From the NCBI RefSeq assembly GCF_008711175.1, contig NZ_VWNF01000021.1, forward strand, positions 62,001-126,000: a stretch of 64,000 bases of DNA, read 5' to 3'. The notes below the pieces were generated by a model, which ran no database searches, had not been told where the DNA came from, and saw only the letters and a program-made list of their open reading frames with translations. The first letter of the stretch is position 1; the number at the start of each line of letters is the position of its first letter. Made by a program: the position numbers and the translations under genes. The stretch comes from Nesterenkonia ebinurensis (lineage in GTDB: Bacteria > Actinomycetota > Actinomycetes > Actinomycetales > Micrococcaceae). Shown here piece after piece: positions 1 to 7,885 of this stretch.

Positions 1-1
1 C

Positions 2-838
2 ATGACCGACTATATCGCCTGCGGAAAGGTGGAGCCGGCCCGGATCGCCGCAATCGTCTCCGGGATCGCGAAGGCCACTGCCGAGGCCGGCACTGCCTTG
101 GTGGGTGGTGAGACTGCTGAGCATCCCGGCCTGTTAGGCGAGCACGAGTATGACGTCGCCGGGGCGGCCACCGGCGTGGTGGACGCCTCCGCTGTGCTGG
201 GCCCGGAGCGGGTCCGGGCTGGGGATCTGGTCATCGGCATGGCCTCCTCCGGCATCCACTCCAACGGGTACTCACTGATCCGCCGGATTGTGCATGAGGC
301 CGGCTGGGCCTACAGCAGAGAGGTTCCGGAGTTCGGCCGCACCCTGGGCGAGGAGCTGCTGGAGCCCACCAAGCTCTACACTCAGCCCTGCCTGGATCTG
401 GTGTCCCACTTCAACGGCGACCCCGCTGAAGCCGAGATCTCCCCCGACGCACCGATCCGTGGTTTCAGCCATGTCACCGGCGGCGGTATGGCCGCCAATC
501 TGGCCCGCGTGCTGCCCAACGGGCTGATGGCCACTGTGGACCGGTCCACCTGGGCCTGGCCTTCGGTGTTCACCGTGATGGCGGATCTGGGCCAGGTGCC
601 GCAGGCTGATCTTGAGCGCACTCTCAATTTGGGGGTAGGCATGATCGCGGTGGTGGCACCTGAGGCTGCCGACGGCGTCGTCGAACGTCTCAATGCCGCA
701 GGTCTTCGCTCCTGGGTGATGGGTAGTATCAGTGCATACTCCCCGGGGGAGGTGGCCGATGCCGGTGAGGACTTTGTGCAGGGCGCCAAAGGCGTGGACG
801 GCGGCGGCGTCCTGCTCACCGGCACCTACGCCGGGTGA
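2..838 (+). CDS. purM: AIR synthase PurM, C-terminal part (5' end outside window)
   Basis: Phosphoribosylformylglycinamidine cyclo-ligase, the cytosolic step that closes the imidazole ring to make AIR in purine synthesis. The reading frame is open at the left edge, so the first visible ATG is internal; about 278 residues remain of a family near 350. Visible family signatures are LVGGETAEHPG, DLVIGMASSGIHSNGYSLIR and RGFSHVTGGGMAANL, typical of the PurM ATP-binding and C-terminal domains. The end is intact (TGA). A toxin-antitoxin pair follows after about 40 bp. Identification is by family recognition and is secure; the missing N-terminus is only a window effect. Confidence 0.95.
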   Translation: MTDYIACGKVEPARIAAIVSGIAKATAEAGTALVGGETAEHPGLLGEHEYDVAGAATGVVDASAVLGPERVRAGDLVIGMASSGIHSNGYSLIRRIVHEAGWAYSREVPEFGRTLGEELLEPTKLYTQPCLDLVSHFNGDPAEAEISPDAPIRGFSHVTGGGMAANLARVLPNGLMATVDRSTWAWPSVFTVMADLGQVPQADLERTLNLGVGMIAVVAPEAADGVVERLNAAGLRSWVMGSISAYSPGEVADAGEDFVQGAKGVDGGGVLLTGTYAG

Positions 839-856
839 CCGGAGACAGCGGAACGC

Positions 857-868
857 GTTACGCGTAAC
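857..868. promoter_or_regulatory. Palindromic operator candidate of the MazEF-like pair
   Basis: GTTACGCGTAAC is a perfect 12-bp palindrome ending 8 bp before the antitoxin start codon. Type II antitoxins usually repress their own promoter through such a site. Binding by this antitoxin is inferred from position only. Confidence 0.5.
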
Positions 869-876
869 ATGGAGGC

Positions 877-1092
877 ATGAGCAGCGCACAGCGTGTAGCG
901 GCCTACCGCCAGCGCATGAAGGACCGCGGCTACCGCGAGATCCGCATCTGGGTGCCGGACACCAACAGCGAGGAGTTCCGGCAGTACTGCCGCGAGTCCG
1001 CCCAGCGAATGGCTGAGGCAGACCGGAAAGAGGGCATCATGGACGAACTGGAGGAGTTCGCCGCTGACTTGCCCGAGGACGACTACTCGTGA
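877..1092 (+). CDS. MazE-like antitoxin (DUF3018 type)
   Basis: A 71-residue acidic protein of the MazE-like/DUF3018 antitoxin type. The central IRIWVPDTNSEEFRQ stretch and the acidic tail (EEFAADLPEDDYS) are characteristic; the tail would wrap the toxin. It lies directly upstream of a PemK/MazF toxin and overlaps it by the 4-nt GTGA. The start ATG at 877 has GGAGG only one base upstream, too close for a normal Shine-Dalgarno; the next in-frame Met is residue 14, which would cut into the conserved part, so 877 is kept. Translation may be weak or start otherwise. The N-terminal part presumably binds DNA together with the 857-868 palindrome. Confidence 0.75.
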   Translation: MSSAQRVAAYRQRMKDRGYREIRIWVPDTNSEEFRQYCRESAQRMAEADRKEGIMDELEEFAADLPEDDYS

Positions 1093-1427
1093 GGGAAGCC
1101 CGTCGCGGTGATGTCTGGACGATAGGCGGCGGACCGGGCGGTGACAGCAACAAGCCTCGGCCTGCGATCATCATCCGCAGCGATTCGTTTGAAAATCCGG
1201 AGTCGATCACAATGATTCCGCTGACCACCGTGCCTCTGGAATCACCAACCCGCGTTCACATCGGCTCTGACGAAGCCACCGGAATAGCGAATGACTCATA
1301 CGCAATGACGGACAAGATCCACACCTACAAACGCTCTGCACTTGGAACCTACTGCGGTCGCCTCACAGCTGAGCAGCTCGTGGAGGTGGAGCGCGCGCTG
1401 CTGCTCTACCTCGGCATCGCGGGCTGA
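1089..1427 (+). CDS. PemK/MazF-type endoribonuclease toxin
   Basis: A 112-residue PemK/MazF-family toxin, the mRNA-cleaving partner of the preceding antitoxin. The family pattern is clear: RRGDVWTIG near the N-terminus, NKPRPAIIIRSD (the KxRPxxxI motif), TMIPLTT, and a C-terminal LTAEQLVEVERALLLYLGI. Start is GTG at 1089, overlapping the antitoxin stop, as expected for translational coupling. Length matches the family (about 110). The pair sits between purM and a methyltransferase with nothing else attached, so it looks like a stand-alone chromosomal module. Confidence 0.85.
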   Translation: MREARRGDVWTIGGGPGGDSNKPRPAIIIRSDSFENPESITMIPLTTVPLESPTRVHIGSDEATGIANDSYAMTDKIHTYKRSALGTYCGRLTAEQLVEVERALLLYLGIAG

Positions 1428-1445
1428 CCCCAGGGCCACGCCGGG

Positions 1446-2330
1446 TCAGTCCCGCTCTGCGGTCAGAAACTGGGGCGAGGTGGCGGCGTCGTGCTCACTG
1501 GTCAGCCGGCGGCGCATGGTGGTGATGGCCTCCAGATTCTGGTCGATGAGCAGATAGCGACGGCCCAGTTCAGCCGCAGCCGCCCCGAGGGTCCCGGAGC
1601 CGGCGAAGAAGTCCAGCACCCAGTCCCCCGGCCGCGAGGACGCAGCCACCATGCGGCGGATGATGCCCAACGGTTTCTGGGTGGGGTAGCCGGTCTTCTC
1701 CCGGCCGTTGGGCGAGACGATGGTGTGCCACCAGACATCGGTGGGCAGCTTGCCGCGGGCGACCTTCTCGGCGGTCACCAGGCCCGGGGCCATATAGGGC
1801 TCCCGGTCCACCTCCGCACTGTTGAACCAGTAGCGCTTAGGATCCTTGACGTAGACCAGGATGGTGTCGTGCTTAGTGGGCCATTTCCGTTTGGTGCGTG
1901 CCCCATAGTCATAGGCCCAGATGATCTCGTTGAGGAAGCATTCCCGGCCGAACAGCGCATCCAGCAGCACCTTGGCGTAGTGCACTTCCCGGTAGTCCAG
2001 GTGCAGGTAGAGCGTGCCGGTCTCAGCCAGCAGGCGCCAAGCCTGCTCCAGCCGGGGGGAGAGGAACTCCCAGTAGTCGGCGAAGGCATCGTCATAGGCG
2101 GTCAGGGTGCCCTTCAGCGTCTGATAGGTCCGGCCCTTGAACCCCACCCGGTCGCCCTCGGCCGAGCGCACGGTGCTGATGGACTGCCTGCGCTGGATTC
2201 GGCCGGTGTTGAAGGGCGGATCGATGTAGATCATCTGGAAGGCCTCATCCGGAAGCTGCTGAAGCACCGGGAGGTTCTCGCCTTCGATCACGGTGTTCGG
2301 GCCATCCGGCCGCCACAGGGCAGAGCTCAT
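1446..2330 (-). CDS. Orphan site-specific DNA methyltransferase (N4-C or N6-A)
   Basis: AdoMet-dependent DNA amino-methyltransferase of about 295 residues. The catalytic motif DPPFNTGR is near residue 40, the AdoMet motif DFFAGSGTLGAAAAE is near the C-terminus, and GYPTQKPLGIIRRM precedes it: the order of the beta class. It methylates an adenine N6 or cytosine N4; the target site cannot be read from the sequence. The frame extends upstream to 2417, but ATG 2330 is preferred because it avoids overlap with the transporter that ends at 2336. No restriction nuclease is nearby, so it is an orphan enzyme, perhaps epigenetic. Confidence 0.88.
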   Translation of the reverse strand: MSSALWRPDGPNTVIEGENLPVLQQLPDEAFQMIYIDPPFNTGRIQRRQSISTVRSAEGDRVGFKGRTYQTLKGTLTAYDDAFADYWEFLSPRLEQAWRLLAETGTLYLHLDYREVHYAKVLLDALFGRECFLNEIIWAYDYGARTKRKWPTKHDTILVYVKDPKRYWFNSAEVDREPYMAPGLVTAEKVARGKLPTDVWWHTIVSPNGREKTGYPTQKPLGIIRRMVAASSRPGDWVLDFFAGSGTLGAAAAELGRRYLLIDQNLEAITTMRRRLTSEHDAATSPQFLTAERD

Positions 2331-2335
2331 CAGCC

Positions 2336-3124
2336 TCAAGCGACCCGCTGGTAATAACTGGGTTCGTGCCGCTTGAGCATACCCACCACGGCGTAGGTGA
2401 CCGGCAGCAGCACCCATTCAATGAGGCACTTGTAGACCACCCCAAGAATGAAGTAGTTCCAGAACTCGCCCCAGCCCATCAGCGGGAAGAGGTCGATGCC
2501 GGGCAGCGCATTGAGGAACAGCGGGAAGGTGGTGAAGGCGATGAGCCCGAAGATAAAGGTGTCGACGATCTGGCCGAAGACCGTGGAGGACATCAGGCGC
2601 GCCCAGAGATTGGATTCGCCGAACCGGGACTTGATCCAGGTGATGACATAGGCATTCATCAGCTGCCCCGCTACGAAGGCGATCAGCGAGGCGATGAGGA
2701 TACGGACGTATACCCCGTCCCAGCCGAAGAGAATCTCAAAGGCCTCCTGGTTGTAGGCGTCCCCCACCGGCGGTGAGGCGGTGACCAGGCCGAAGACCAC
2801 TGCGCCGACCACCATCACCGTGAAGCCAATGAGTACGGCTCTCAGGGCGGCCCGGAAGCCGTAGACCTCTGTGATGATTCCGCCGAGCAGATAAGTCAGC
2901 GGGAACAGGAAGACGCCGCCGTCGACCACCCAGTCGGTGAAGCCCAGGTTGAAAGACATCTGCTTGGTCGCGGCGATATTGGAGATGAGGTAGAAGGCCG
3001 CAAGCAGTGAAACAAGGATCGCGTAGTACTGGCTGCCGATGCTGGCGAAGCGTGTTTTTGTGGTTTCTCCGGGGGCCGCAGAGGCTGCGGACCCCTGCCC
3101 AGATCCGCTATCGGGCGTGGTCAT
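2336..3124 (-). CDS. Queuosine precursor transporter, YhhQ/COG1738 family
   Basis: Integral membrane protein of 262 residues with about six hydrophobic segments. The family signatures are YYAILVSLLAAFYLISNIAA with TKQ, the PLTYLLGGIITEVYGF stretch and AFVAGQLMNAYVITWIK. COG1738 proteins import queuosine precursors such as preQ0/preQ1 for tRNA modification. The N-terminal 25 residues are a Ser/Gly/Thr-rich cytoplasmic extension. It is followed 5 bp later by the methyltransferase on the same strand, so the two may be co-transcribed. GAGAGG lies upstream of the ATG. I looked for a preQ1 riboswitch in the 66 bp upstream and saw none. Confidence 0.88.
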   Translation of the reverse strand: MTTPDSGSGQGSAASAAPGETTKTRFASIGSQYYAILVSLLAAFYLISNIAATKQMSFNLGFTDWVVDGGVFLFPLTYLLGGIITEVYGFRAALRAVLIGFTVMVVGAVVFGLVTASPPVGDAYNQEAFEILFGWDGVYVRILIASLIAFVAGQLMNAYVITWIKSRFGESNLWARLMSSTVFGQIVDTFIFGLIAFTTFPLFLNALPGIDLFPLMGWGEFWNYFILGVVYKCLIEWVLLPVTYAVVGMLKRHEPSYYQRVA

Positions 3125-3229
3125 AGGGGTGTCCTCTCATCAAGGGGTTTGAAAGTAATTCGAAGAAGCCTGCTGCCTGGGCGTGGCTTCCTACCGGTCT
3201 AGCGTAGCTGAGGGCACTATTCTGTACCG

Positions 3230-4432
3230 GTGACCCAACAGCCCACTGTCGAGAGTACGGCCCAGATCACGGTGCGCAGCATCAGCTCCGCGGGGCATGC
3301 TGCGTTCCTCGCGGAGCATTCCACCAGCTCCTTCCTGCAGAACCCGAGGTGGCCGGCAGTGAAGATCGACTGGCGCGGTGAGTCTGTGGGAATCTTCTCC
3401 GGCACTGAGCTCATCGGTGCCGCCCTGGTGCTCTACCGCAGGCTCCCGCTGCCCAGGGCGATCCCCTACTTGGGGCGCCGTTGCCTGGTCTATATCGCCG
3501 AGGGCCCGGTGGTGGACTTGACCACCTATCCGGCGGATCAGGTGCTGCCCCCGCTGGTGAACTACCTGAAGTCCCAGGGCGCCTTCCTCATCCGGATGGG
3601 CCTGCCCGGGCAGGTACGCCGCTGGGAGGCCAGCACGGTTCGCAAAGCACTGGCCGCCGGGGAGCACAGCGGCCTGGCAGCCCTTGAGCCTGCCCAGGAG
3701 GATCACGACGCCGCCGGCCTGCATTCCCAGCTGCAGCAGTTGGGCTGGCAGCCTCCCACGGCCGAGGCGGACTTCGACGCCGGACAACCCCAGTTCACCA
3801 CCCGCATCCCCTTGGAGTCGGCCGATCCGCAGGCTGATCCCGAGGAGGACCTGGAGCGGCGGGTGGAGGCCGCCCTGTCCCGGATGGACTCCACCTCCCG
3901 GCGGCAGACCCGTAAGTCCACCCGCTCAGAGCTGAGCTTCAGCACCACAGGGGCTGAGCAGCTCGACGCCTGGCAGGTCCTCTATGAGGAGACCGCGCAG
4001 CGGGATGAGTTCCTGCTGCGGCCTCAGGAGTATTTCCAGCGCATGTTCGCCGCCCTAGAGGGCCAGCCGGACAGCGAATGCACACTGCATCTGGCGCATT
4101 GGAATGACACCCTGCTGGCAGCAGCCATTTACATCCGGCAGGGCAAAGCAGCCTGGTACGCCTATGGGGCCTCCAGCTCCCAGGAGCGCAAACGCTATGC
4201 CCCGCGCGGACTCCAGCTGCAGCAGCTGCGCCAGGCCCTGCGGTCTGACTGCACCTGGTACGACTTGGGTGGAATCAGCCCTTCCCTGGACCCGGAGCAT
4301 CCGCTGGCCGGGCTGACCCGGTTCAAGACCACGATGGGGGCTGATCCGGTGCAGACCCACGGGGAGTGGGACCTGCCGCTGAACCGGCCGTTGTCAGCAG
4401 CGTTCAAGGCCTATATGACCCGTCGCTGGTAG
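3230..4432 (+). CDS. FemAB/FemX-type peptidoglycan interpeptide-bridge transferase
   Basis: A 400-residue FemAB-family aminoacyl transferase, which adds amino acids from aminoacyl-tRNA to lipid II for the cross-bridge. Supporting features are the early FLQNPRWPAVK, the double GNAT-like fold with an intervening charged helical stretch (SRMDSTSRRQTRKSTR), AAWYAYGASS and the ending GLTRFKTTMGADPV, which is a strong family signature (FK..fG). Start is GTG 3230. It converges on and overlaps the nucleoside hydrolase by 22 bp at the 3' end. The substrate amino acid cannot be predicted. Confidence 0.85.
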   Translation: MTQQPTVESTAQITVRSISSAGHAAFLAEHSTSSFLQNPRWPAVKIDWRGESVGIFSGTELIGAALVLYRRLPLPRAIPYLGRRCLVYIAEGPVVDLTTYPADQVLPPLVNYLKSQGAFLIRMGLPGQVRRWEASTVRKALAAGEHSGLAALEPAQEDHDAAGLHSQLQQLGWQPPTAEADFDAGQPQFTTRIPLESADPQADPEEDLERRVEAALSRMDSTSRRQTRKSTRSELSFSTTGAEQLDAWQVLYEETAQRDEFLLRPQEYFQRMFAALEGQPDSECTLHLAHWNDTLLAAAIYIRQGKAAWYAYGASSSQERKRYAPRGLQLQQLRQALRSDCTWYDLGGISPSLDPEHPLAGLTRFKTTMGADPVQTHGEWDLPLNRPLSAAFKAYMTRRW

Positions 4433-5508
4433 GCGCTAACTGGCCCGGCAGTCAGCGTCTGCTCCAGATGGTCCAGGAAGCTGTCGGCGTCCAGGCGGCG
4501 GATCAGCTCCACGTTCGGCTCCCGGTCCCAGCGGCCCAGCCAGTCGGCCACCGTCTCCCCGCGGGTGAGCGTGCCGGACAGCTCCACGTCAACCACTACA
4601 GTGCTAGTCCCGGCGGCGGGCACATGTCCCGCCTCCCGGTCGGCAAAGCCTTGCCGGCCTCCGCGCCCAAAGCGTGGCTGATCTGTCCAGGGGATACCGG
4701 CTTCAGGGTGCCGGGCCCAGCCGATTGCGGCGGCCACTACGTAAGGGTCGTGGATCTGGGCCAGATAGCCGTGGCCGTCGGACTCGTGGAACTCGAAGTA
4801 GAAACGCAGCGCTTCAGCAATCTGCTCCAGCCAGGCTCTCCACTGCGGGTCAGCAGCACTGGTCAGGATCCGCTCCAGCCGCTGCGGGGTCATCACCACT
4901 GCCTCAGTGGCCTCAATGGGGCCGATCGCTGGCAGCTGCAGCGCAGCCCCGAACCCCTGGTAGACCCGGGCCGTGGACTCCGGGTCGAAGTCGGTGTTCC
5001 ACTCGGTGGTCGGTTTGGTGTTGCCCCGGTAGTTGAAGGCCCCACCCATGATGAACAGCCGCCGCAGCAGTTCAGGCAGCTGCGGCTCCACCTGCAGTGC
5101 CAGCGCCAGGTTGGTGCAGGGCCCGGTGACCACGCCGATCAGCTCCCCGGGATGAGCACGCGCGGCCTCGACCCACGCTTGGGCAGCCGGGACGGTGGAC
5201 GGCGTCGTTGTTGGTCCTGGCAGGACCGCATGGCCAGTCCCCAAAGAACCGTGGGTGTCATCGGCGTAGACCGGTGTGCTGCCCTGCTCTGCGGCCCGCA
5301 GCGGCAGCTCGGCTCCAGCGTGCACGGGGACATCACCCCGTCCGGCCAGTTCCAGCCAGGCCAGCGCGTTACGGACCACCTGCCGAGTCGGTACGTTGCC
5401 CCCGGAGGCGGCCACTCCGGTAATCTCCACATCAGGTTGACACACCAGGTAGCCCAGAGCCACAGCGTCGTCGATTCCTGGGTCACAGTCCAGAAAAAGC
5501 GGGATCAC
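4411..5508 (-). CDS. Nucleoside hydrolase (IunH family) carrying a repeat-derived peptide
   Basis: N-ribosyl hydrolase that splits nucleosides into base and ribose in the cytosol. The calcium/ribose-binding motif LDCDPGIDDAVAL is at residues 5-17; VVTGPCTNLALAL, the FIMGGAF strand, NTDFDPES and the active-site IHDPYVVAAA histidine are all present. Length is 365 rather than the usual 310-330. The excess lies at about residues 277-303, where palindromic repeat copy A (4601-4674) is translated in frame as ...DREAGHVPAAGTST between GIPWTDQ and the conserved VVVDVELSGTLTRGETVADW. The GTG start overlaps the TetR stop (GTGA), so it is the last gene of the MFS-tetR operon. Confidence 0.88.
   Translation of the reverse strand: MIPLFLDCDPGIDDAVALGYLVCQPDVEITGVAASGGNVPTRQVVRNALAWLELAGRGDVPVHAGAELPLRAAEQGSTPVYADDTHGSLGTGHAVLPGPTTTPSTVPAAQAWVEAARAHPGELIGVVTGPCTNLALALQVEPQLPELLRRLFIMGGAFNYRGNTKPTTEWNTDFDPESTARVYQGFGAALQLPAIGPIEATEAVVMTPQRLERILTSAADPQWRAWLEQIAEALRFYFEFHESDGHGYLAQIHDPYVVAAAIGWARHPEAGIPWTDQPRFGRGGRQGFADREAGHVPAAGTSTVVVDVELSGTLTRGETVADWLGRWDREPNVELIRRLDADSFLDHLEQTLTAGPVSAYQRRVI
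4601..4674. repeat. Dispersed palindromic repeat, copy A (in frame inside nucleoside hydrolase)
   Basis: Begins GTGCTAGTCCCGGCGGCG and contains the inverted repeat GGTCGGCAA/TTGCCGGCC at 4638-4659. It shares the same order of blocks with copies at 8277 and 37151: an 18-bp leader, a C-rich spacer, the palindrome, then CGC(A/G)CC(T/C)(A)AAAG. On the minus strand it reads AAGTST at its end, in the same frame as copy B. Confidence 0.8.
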
Positions 5509-6086
5509 TGCTGCTCCGATCGGTCCAGGGCGATGATTGCGCGCACCAGGTGCTCACGGATCTGCGGGTGCATGGGCTGCTCTGAGATGGACTCGTAGAG
5601 CCAGAGCCCGTCGGCGGCCAGCCGAGCGATGAACCGTGCCACGGCGTCGTGGTCCTCAGCTGATTCCGGCACCGGGGCCGCCCAGCGGTCATAGACTCCG
5701 TTCCACACTGCCCGGGCGGCCTGATCGGAGATGGCCTCAAGGGTCAGCAGCAGCTCCGCGCGGTCCGGGTTCTGGGAGGCGCGCACATAGGCGACGGTCT
5801 TGGCCGCCTCAGTCAGTGGGGCTGTGCCCCTGATATCCGGACCCGGTGCAGAGGTGTCAGGGACCTCGTCAGCTACCTCGTCGCGCATATGCTGCTCCCA
5901 CTGCCCGGCCACGTATTCATGCAAAGCCAGCAGCAGGTCCTCCCGCGTGGGGAAGTGATAGAGCAGCCCACCCTTGGTGAGACCGGCCTCTGCCGCCACC
6001 GACTCGTAGGACAGTGCGGTCACCCCGTCGCGCTGCACCACATGTTTGGCCGCTTCCAGGGCCGCTTCCCGCTTGGACTCTCTCAT
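5505..6086 (-). CDS. TetR-family repressor of the adjacent efflux pump
   Basis: A 193-residue TetR regulator. The N-terminal helix-turn-helix is clear (ALSYESVAAEAGLTKGGLLYHF, about residues 22-43); the rest is a variable ligand-binding domain. It lies 62 bp downstream of the MFS pump on the same strand and overlaps the nucleoside hydrolase start by 4 bp. A large palindrome at 7792-7819, right before the pump, is its probable operator, so the repressor would be encoded inside the operon it controls and be autoregulated. The inducer is unknown. Confidence 0.85.
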   Translation of the reverse strand: MRESKREAALEAAKHVVQRDGVTALSYESVAAEAGLTKGGLLYHFPTREDLLLALHEYVAGQWEQHMRDEVADEVPDTSAPGPDIRGTAPLTEAAKTVAYVRASQNPDRAELLLTLEAISDQAARAVWNGVYDRWAAPVPESAEDHDAVARFIARLAADGLWLYESISEQPMHPQIREHLVRAIIALDRSEQQ

Positions 6087-6148
6087 TACCGCTACACCCT
6101 ATCCAGTCTGAGGTGGTGTGTTGAGCTCCCCGGTGCCAGCACAGTGCC

Positions 6149-7786
6149 TCAGTGGTTATCCGGGTACTTCTGGGATTCAGTGCCGGGTGTGTATTTGCGC
6201 AGCACATAGACGACGACGCCGGCACCGAGAGTCATCACCGCAGCCAGCGCACCGAGCACGCTGAGGTAAGCCAGTTGGAAAGCTGCTGCGGCACGCTCCA
6301 CCAGCAGCACATGCCCGCTGTCCAGCGCGTTGGCCGGCGATGCTCCGGCCCAGGCTTCGGCGCCCTCAGGCACCTGCAGGGTCCAGGAGTAGACGAAGGT
6401 CAACACCGCGCCCAGCAGGGCCACACCCAGCAGATTGCCCATCTCGTAGGAGACCTCCTCGGTGGAAGCGGCCATCCCGGCCCGGTGCGGGGGCACATTG
6501 CCCATGATCGCGGTGGAGGCCACCGAGATGGAGCAGCCCATTCCGGCCCCGCCGATCACCAGTCCCACCACCAGCAGGGGGAGGGAGTCGGCCAGCGCAG
6601 CGGCCAGGCCGATCAGGGTACCGGCTGCGGCGATCCCCATCCCCCCGCCGATGAGCACCAGCAGTCCGAGTCTGTCCAATAGAGCCCCGCCCACCACTGC
6701 GAAGGGGGCGGAGCCGACTGCCACGGCGGTGACCAGCAGACCGGCCTGCAGCGGAGTGAAGTCCTCCAGCAGCTGGAATCGTTGGGCCACGGCCAGCTGG
6801 ACGCCGGCGGTGATGAAGGTAGCCAATCCGGCAGCGATCACTCCCCCGGTGAATCCGCTGTTGCGGAACATCGCGAAGTCCACCAGCGGCTCTGCAGTCT
6901 CGGCCAGGCGCAGCTGACGGCGAGTGAACAGGGTCAGTACCACCACCGCGATCAGTGTGGACCCGGCAGCAAGCGACAGGTTCAGCGGGGCCTCCGCCCA
7001 GGTCTTGATCGCCAGCACGAAGGCACCCATGCCCACCAGGGCCTGGGCTGAGGAGATGAAATCCCAGCGACGAGTGGAATCAGCGGCGTTGCGCGGGCCC
7101 AGGATGATCATCAGCACAGTCACCGCGGCCACCAGGGGCACGTTGATGAGGAAGACCGAGCCCCACCAGAACCATTCCAGCAAAAGCCCAGCCACAATGG
7201 GCCCCAGGGCCATGCCCACGGTGAAGGTGGCCGCCCAGATAGCGATGGCCACATTGCGCTCCTTGACGATTGCAAAGCTGATCCGGATCAGCGCCAGGGT
7301 GGCCGGCAGCATCAGCGCTGCCCCCACGGCGAGCAGGGCGCGGGCTGCAATCAGCGCATTGGCGGTGGGTGAGTAGGCGGCGGCCAGGGAGGCAATGCCG
7401 AAGATCACCAGTCCTACCTGGAAGATGCGCTTATGCCCGAACCGGTCGCCGAGAGCTCCGGATCCGGGCAGCAGGCCGGCCATCACCAGCGGATAGGCGT
7501 TGAGCACCCAGAGCTGCTGGGAGGAGGAGGCCCCCAGATCAGCGGTCAGCCGCGGCAGGGCGGTGTAGAGGATGGTCATGTCCAGGGAGATCAGCAGCAG
7601 ACCGGAGGAGACCAGGGCCAACACGGTCCAGCGCTGCCATCGAGTCAGTGAGGTGTCCGGGGCCGTGGTGGAGCGCAGGGTGCCTACGCTGCGGTGGTCG
7701 GCACGCGGGATGGGGGCGGTGTCAGTGGACACAGGTTCCCTGCGGCGTCCGCGCAGTCTGCGCATCTGATGCTTAAGCTGACTCAC
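6149..7786 (-). CDS. MFS drug-efflux transporter, DHA2 (14-TM, SmvA/LfrA/QacA-like)
   Basis: Proton-driven exporter of 545 residues with about 14 membrane segments. Motif D1 (LDMTILYTALPRLTADLGAS) in TM1, QLWVLNAYPLVMAGLLPGSG and GALGDRFGHKRIF between TM2 and TM3 are diagnostic of the DHA2/QacA class, which exports quaternary ammonium and other lipophilic cations. An Arg-rich cytoplasmic N-terminus of about 50 residues precedes TM1. Start is annotated at GTG 7786; no good Shine-Dalgarno is visible, and ATG 7765 is an alternative. It heads a MFS-tetR-nucleoside hydrolase operon with a TetR-like palindrome immediately upstream. Confidence 0.88.
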   Translation of the reverse strand: MSQLKHQMRRLRGRRREPVSTDTAPIPRADHRSVGTLRSTTAPDTSLTRWQRWTVLALVSSGLLLISLDMTILYTALPRLTADLGASSSQQLWVLNAYPLVMAGLLPGSGALGDRFGHKRIFQVGLVIFGIASLAAAYSPTANALIAARALLAVGAALMLPATLALIRISFAIVKERNVAIAIWAATFTVGMALGPIVAGLLLEWFWWGSVFLINVPLVAAVTVLMIILGPRNAADSTRRWDFISSAQALVGMGAFVLAIKTWAEAPLNLSLAAGSTLIAVVVLTLFTRRQLRLAETAEPLVDFAMFRNSGFTGGVIAAGLATFITAGVQLAVAQRFQLLEDFTPLQAGLLVTAVAVGSAPFAVVGGALLDRLGLLVLIGGGMGIAAAGTLIGLAAALADSLPLLVVGLVIGGAGMGCSISVASTAIMGNVPPHRAGMAASTEEVSYEMGNLLGVALLGAVLTFVYSWTLQVPEGAEAWAGASPANALDSGHVLLVERAAAAFQLAYLSVLGALAAVMTLGAGVVVYVLRKYTPGTESQKYPDNH

Positions 7787-7791
7787 AGCCC

Positions 7792-7819
7792 AAACTGTAC
7801 CTTACGTACGGTATAGTTT
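7792..7819. promoter_or_regulatory. 28-bp TetR-type operator upstream of the MFS gene
   Basis: Near-perfect inverted repeat with arms AAACTGTACC and CGGTATAGTTT around TTACGTA; it ends only 6 bp before the annotated GTG. Length and symmetry suit a TetR dimer pair. Assignment to the TetR encoded at 5505-6086 is inference from operon position. Confidence 0.65.
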
Positions 7820-7885
7820 GAAATAGCCCGGGCATGCATATCCTCTGTTCGTTATACCCAGCCCTTGTTTCACTGACCCCGCGAT

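Noticed and set aside
3125-3229. preQ1 riboswitch before the queuosine-precursor transporter
   Set aside because: No match to preQ1-I, -II or -III core sequences could be seen in the upstream segment.
4366-5598. Plus-strand open frame (410 codons) opposite the nucleoside hydrolase
   Set aside because: The minus strand carries all IunH motifs; the plus translation has none.
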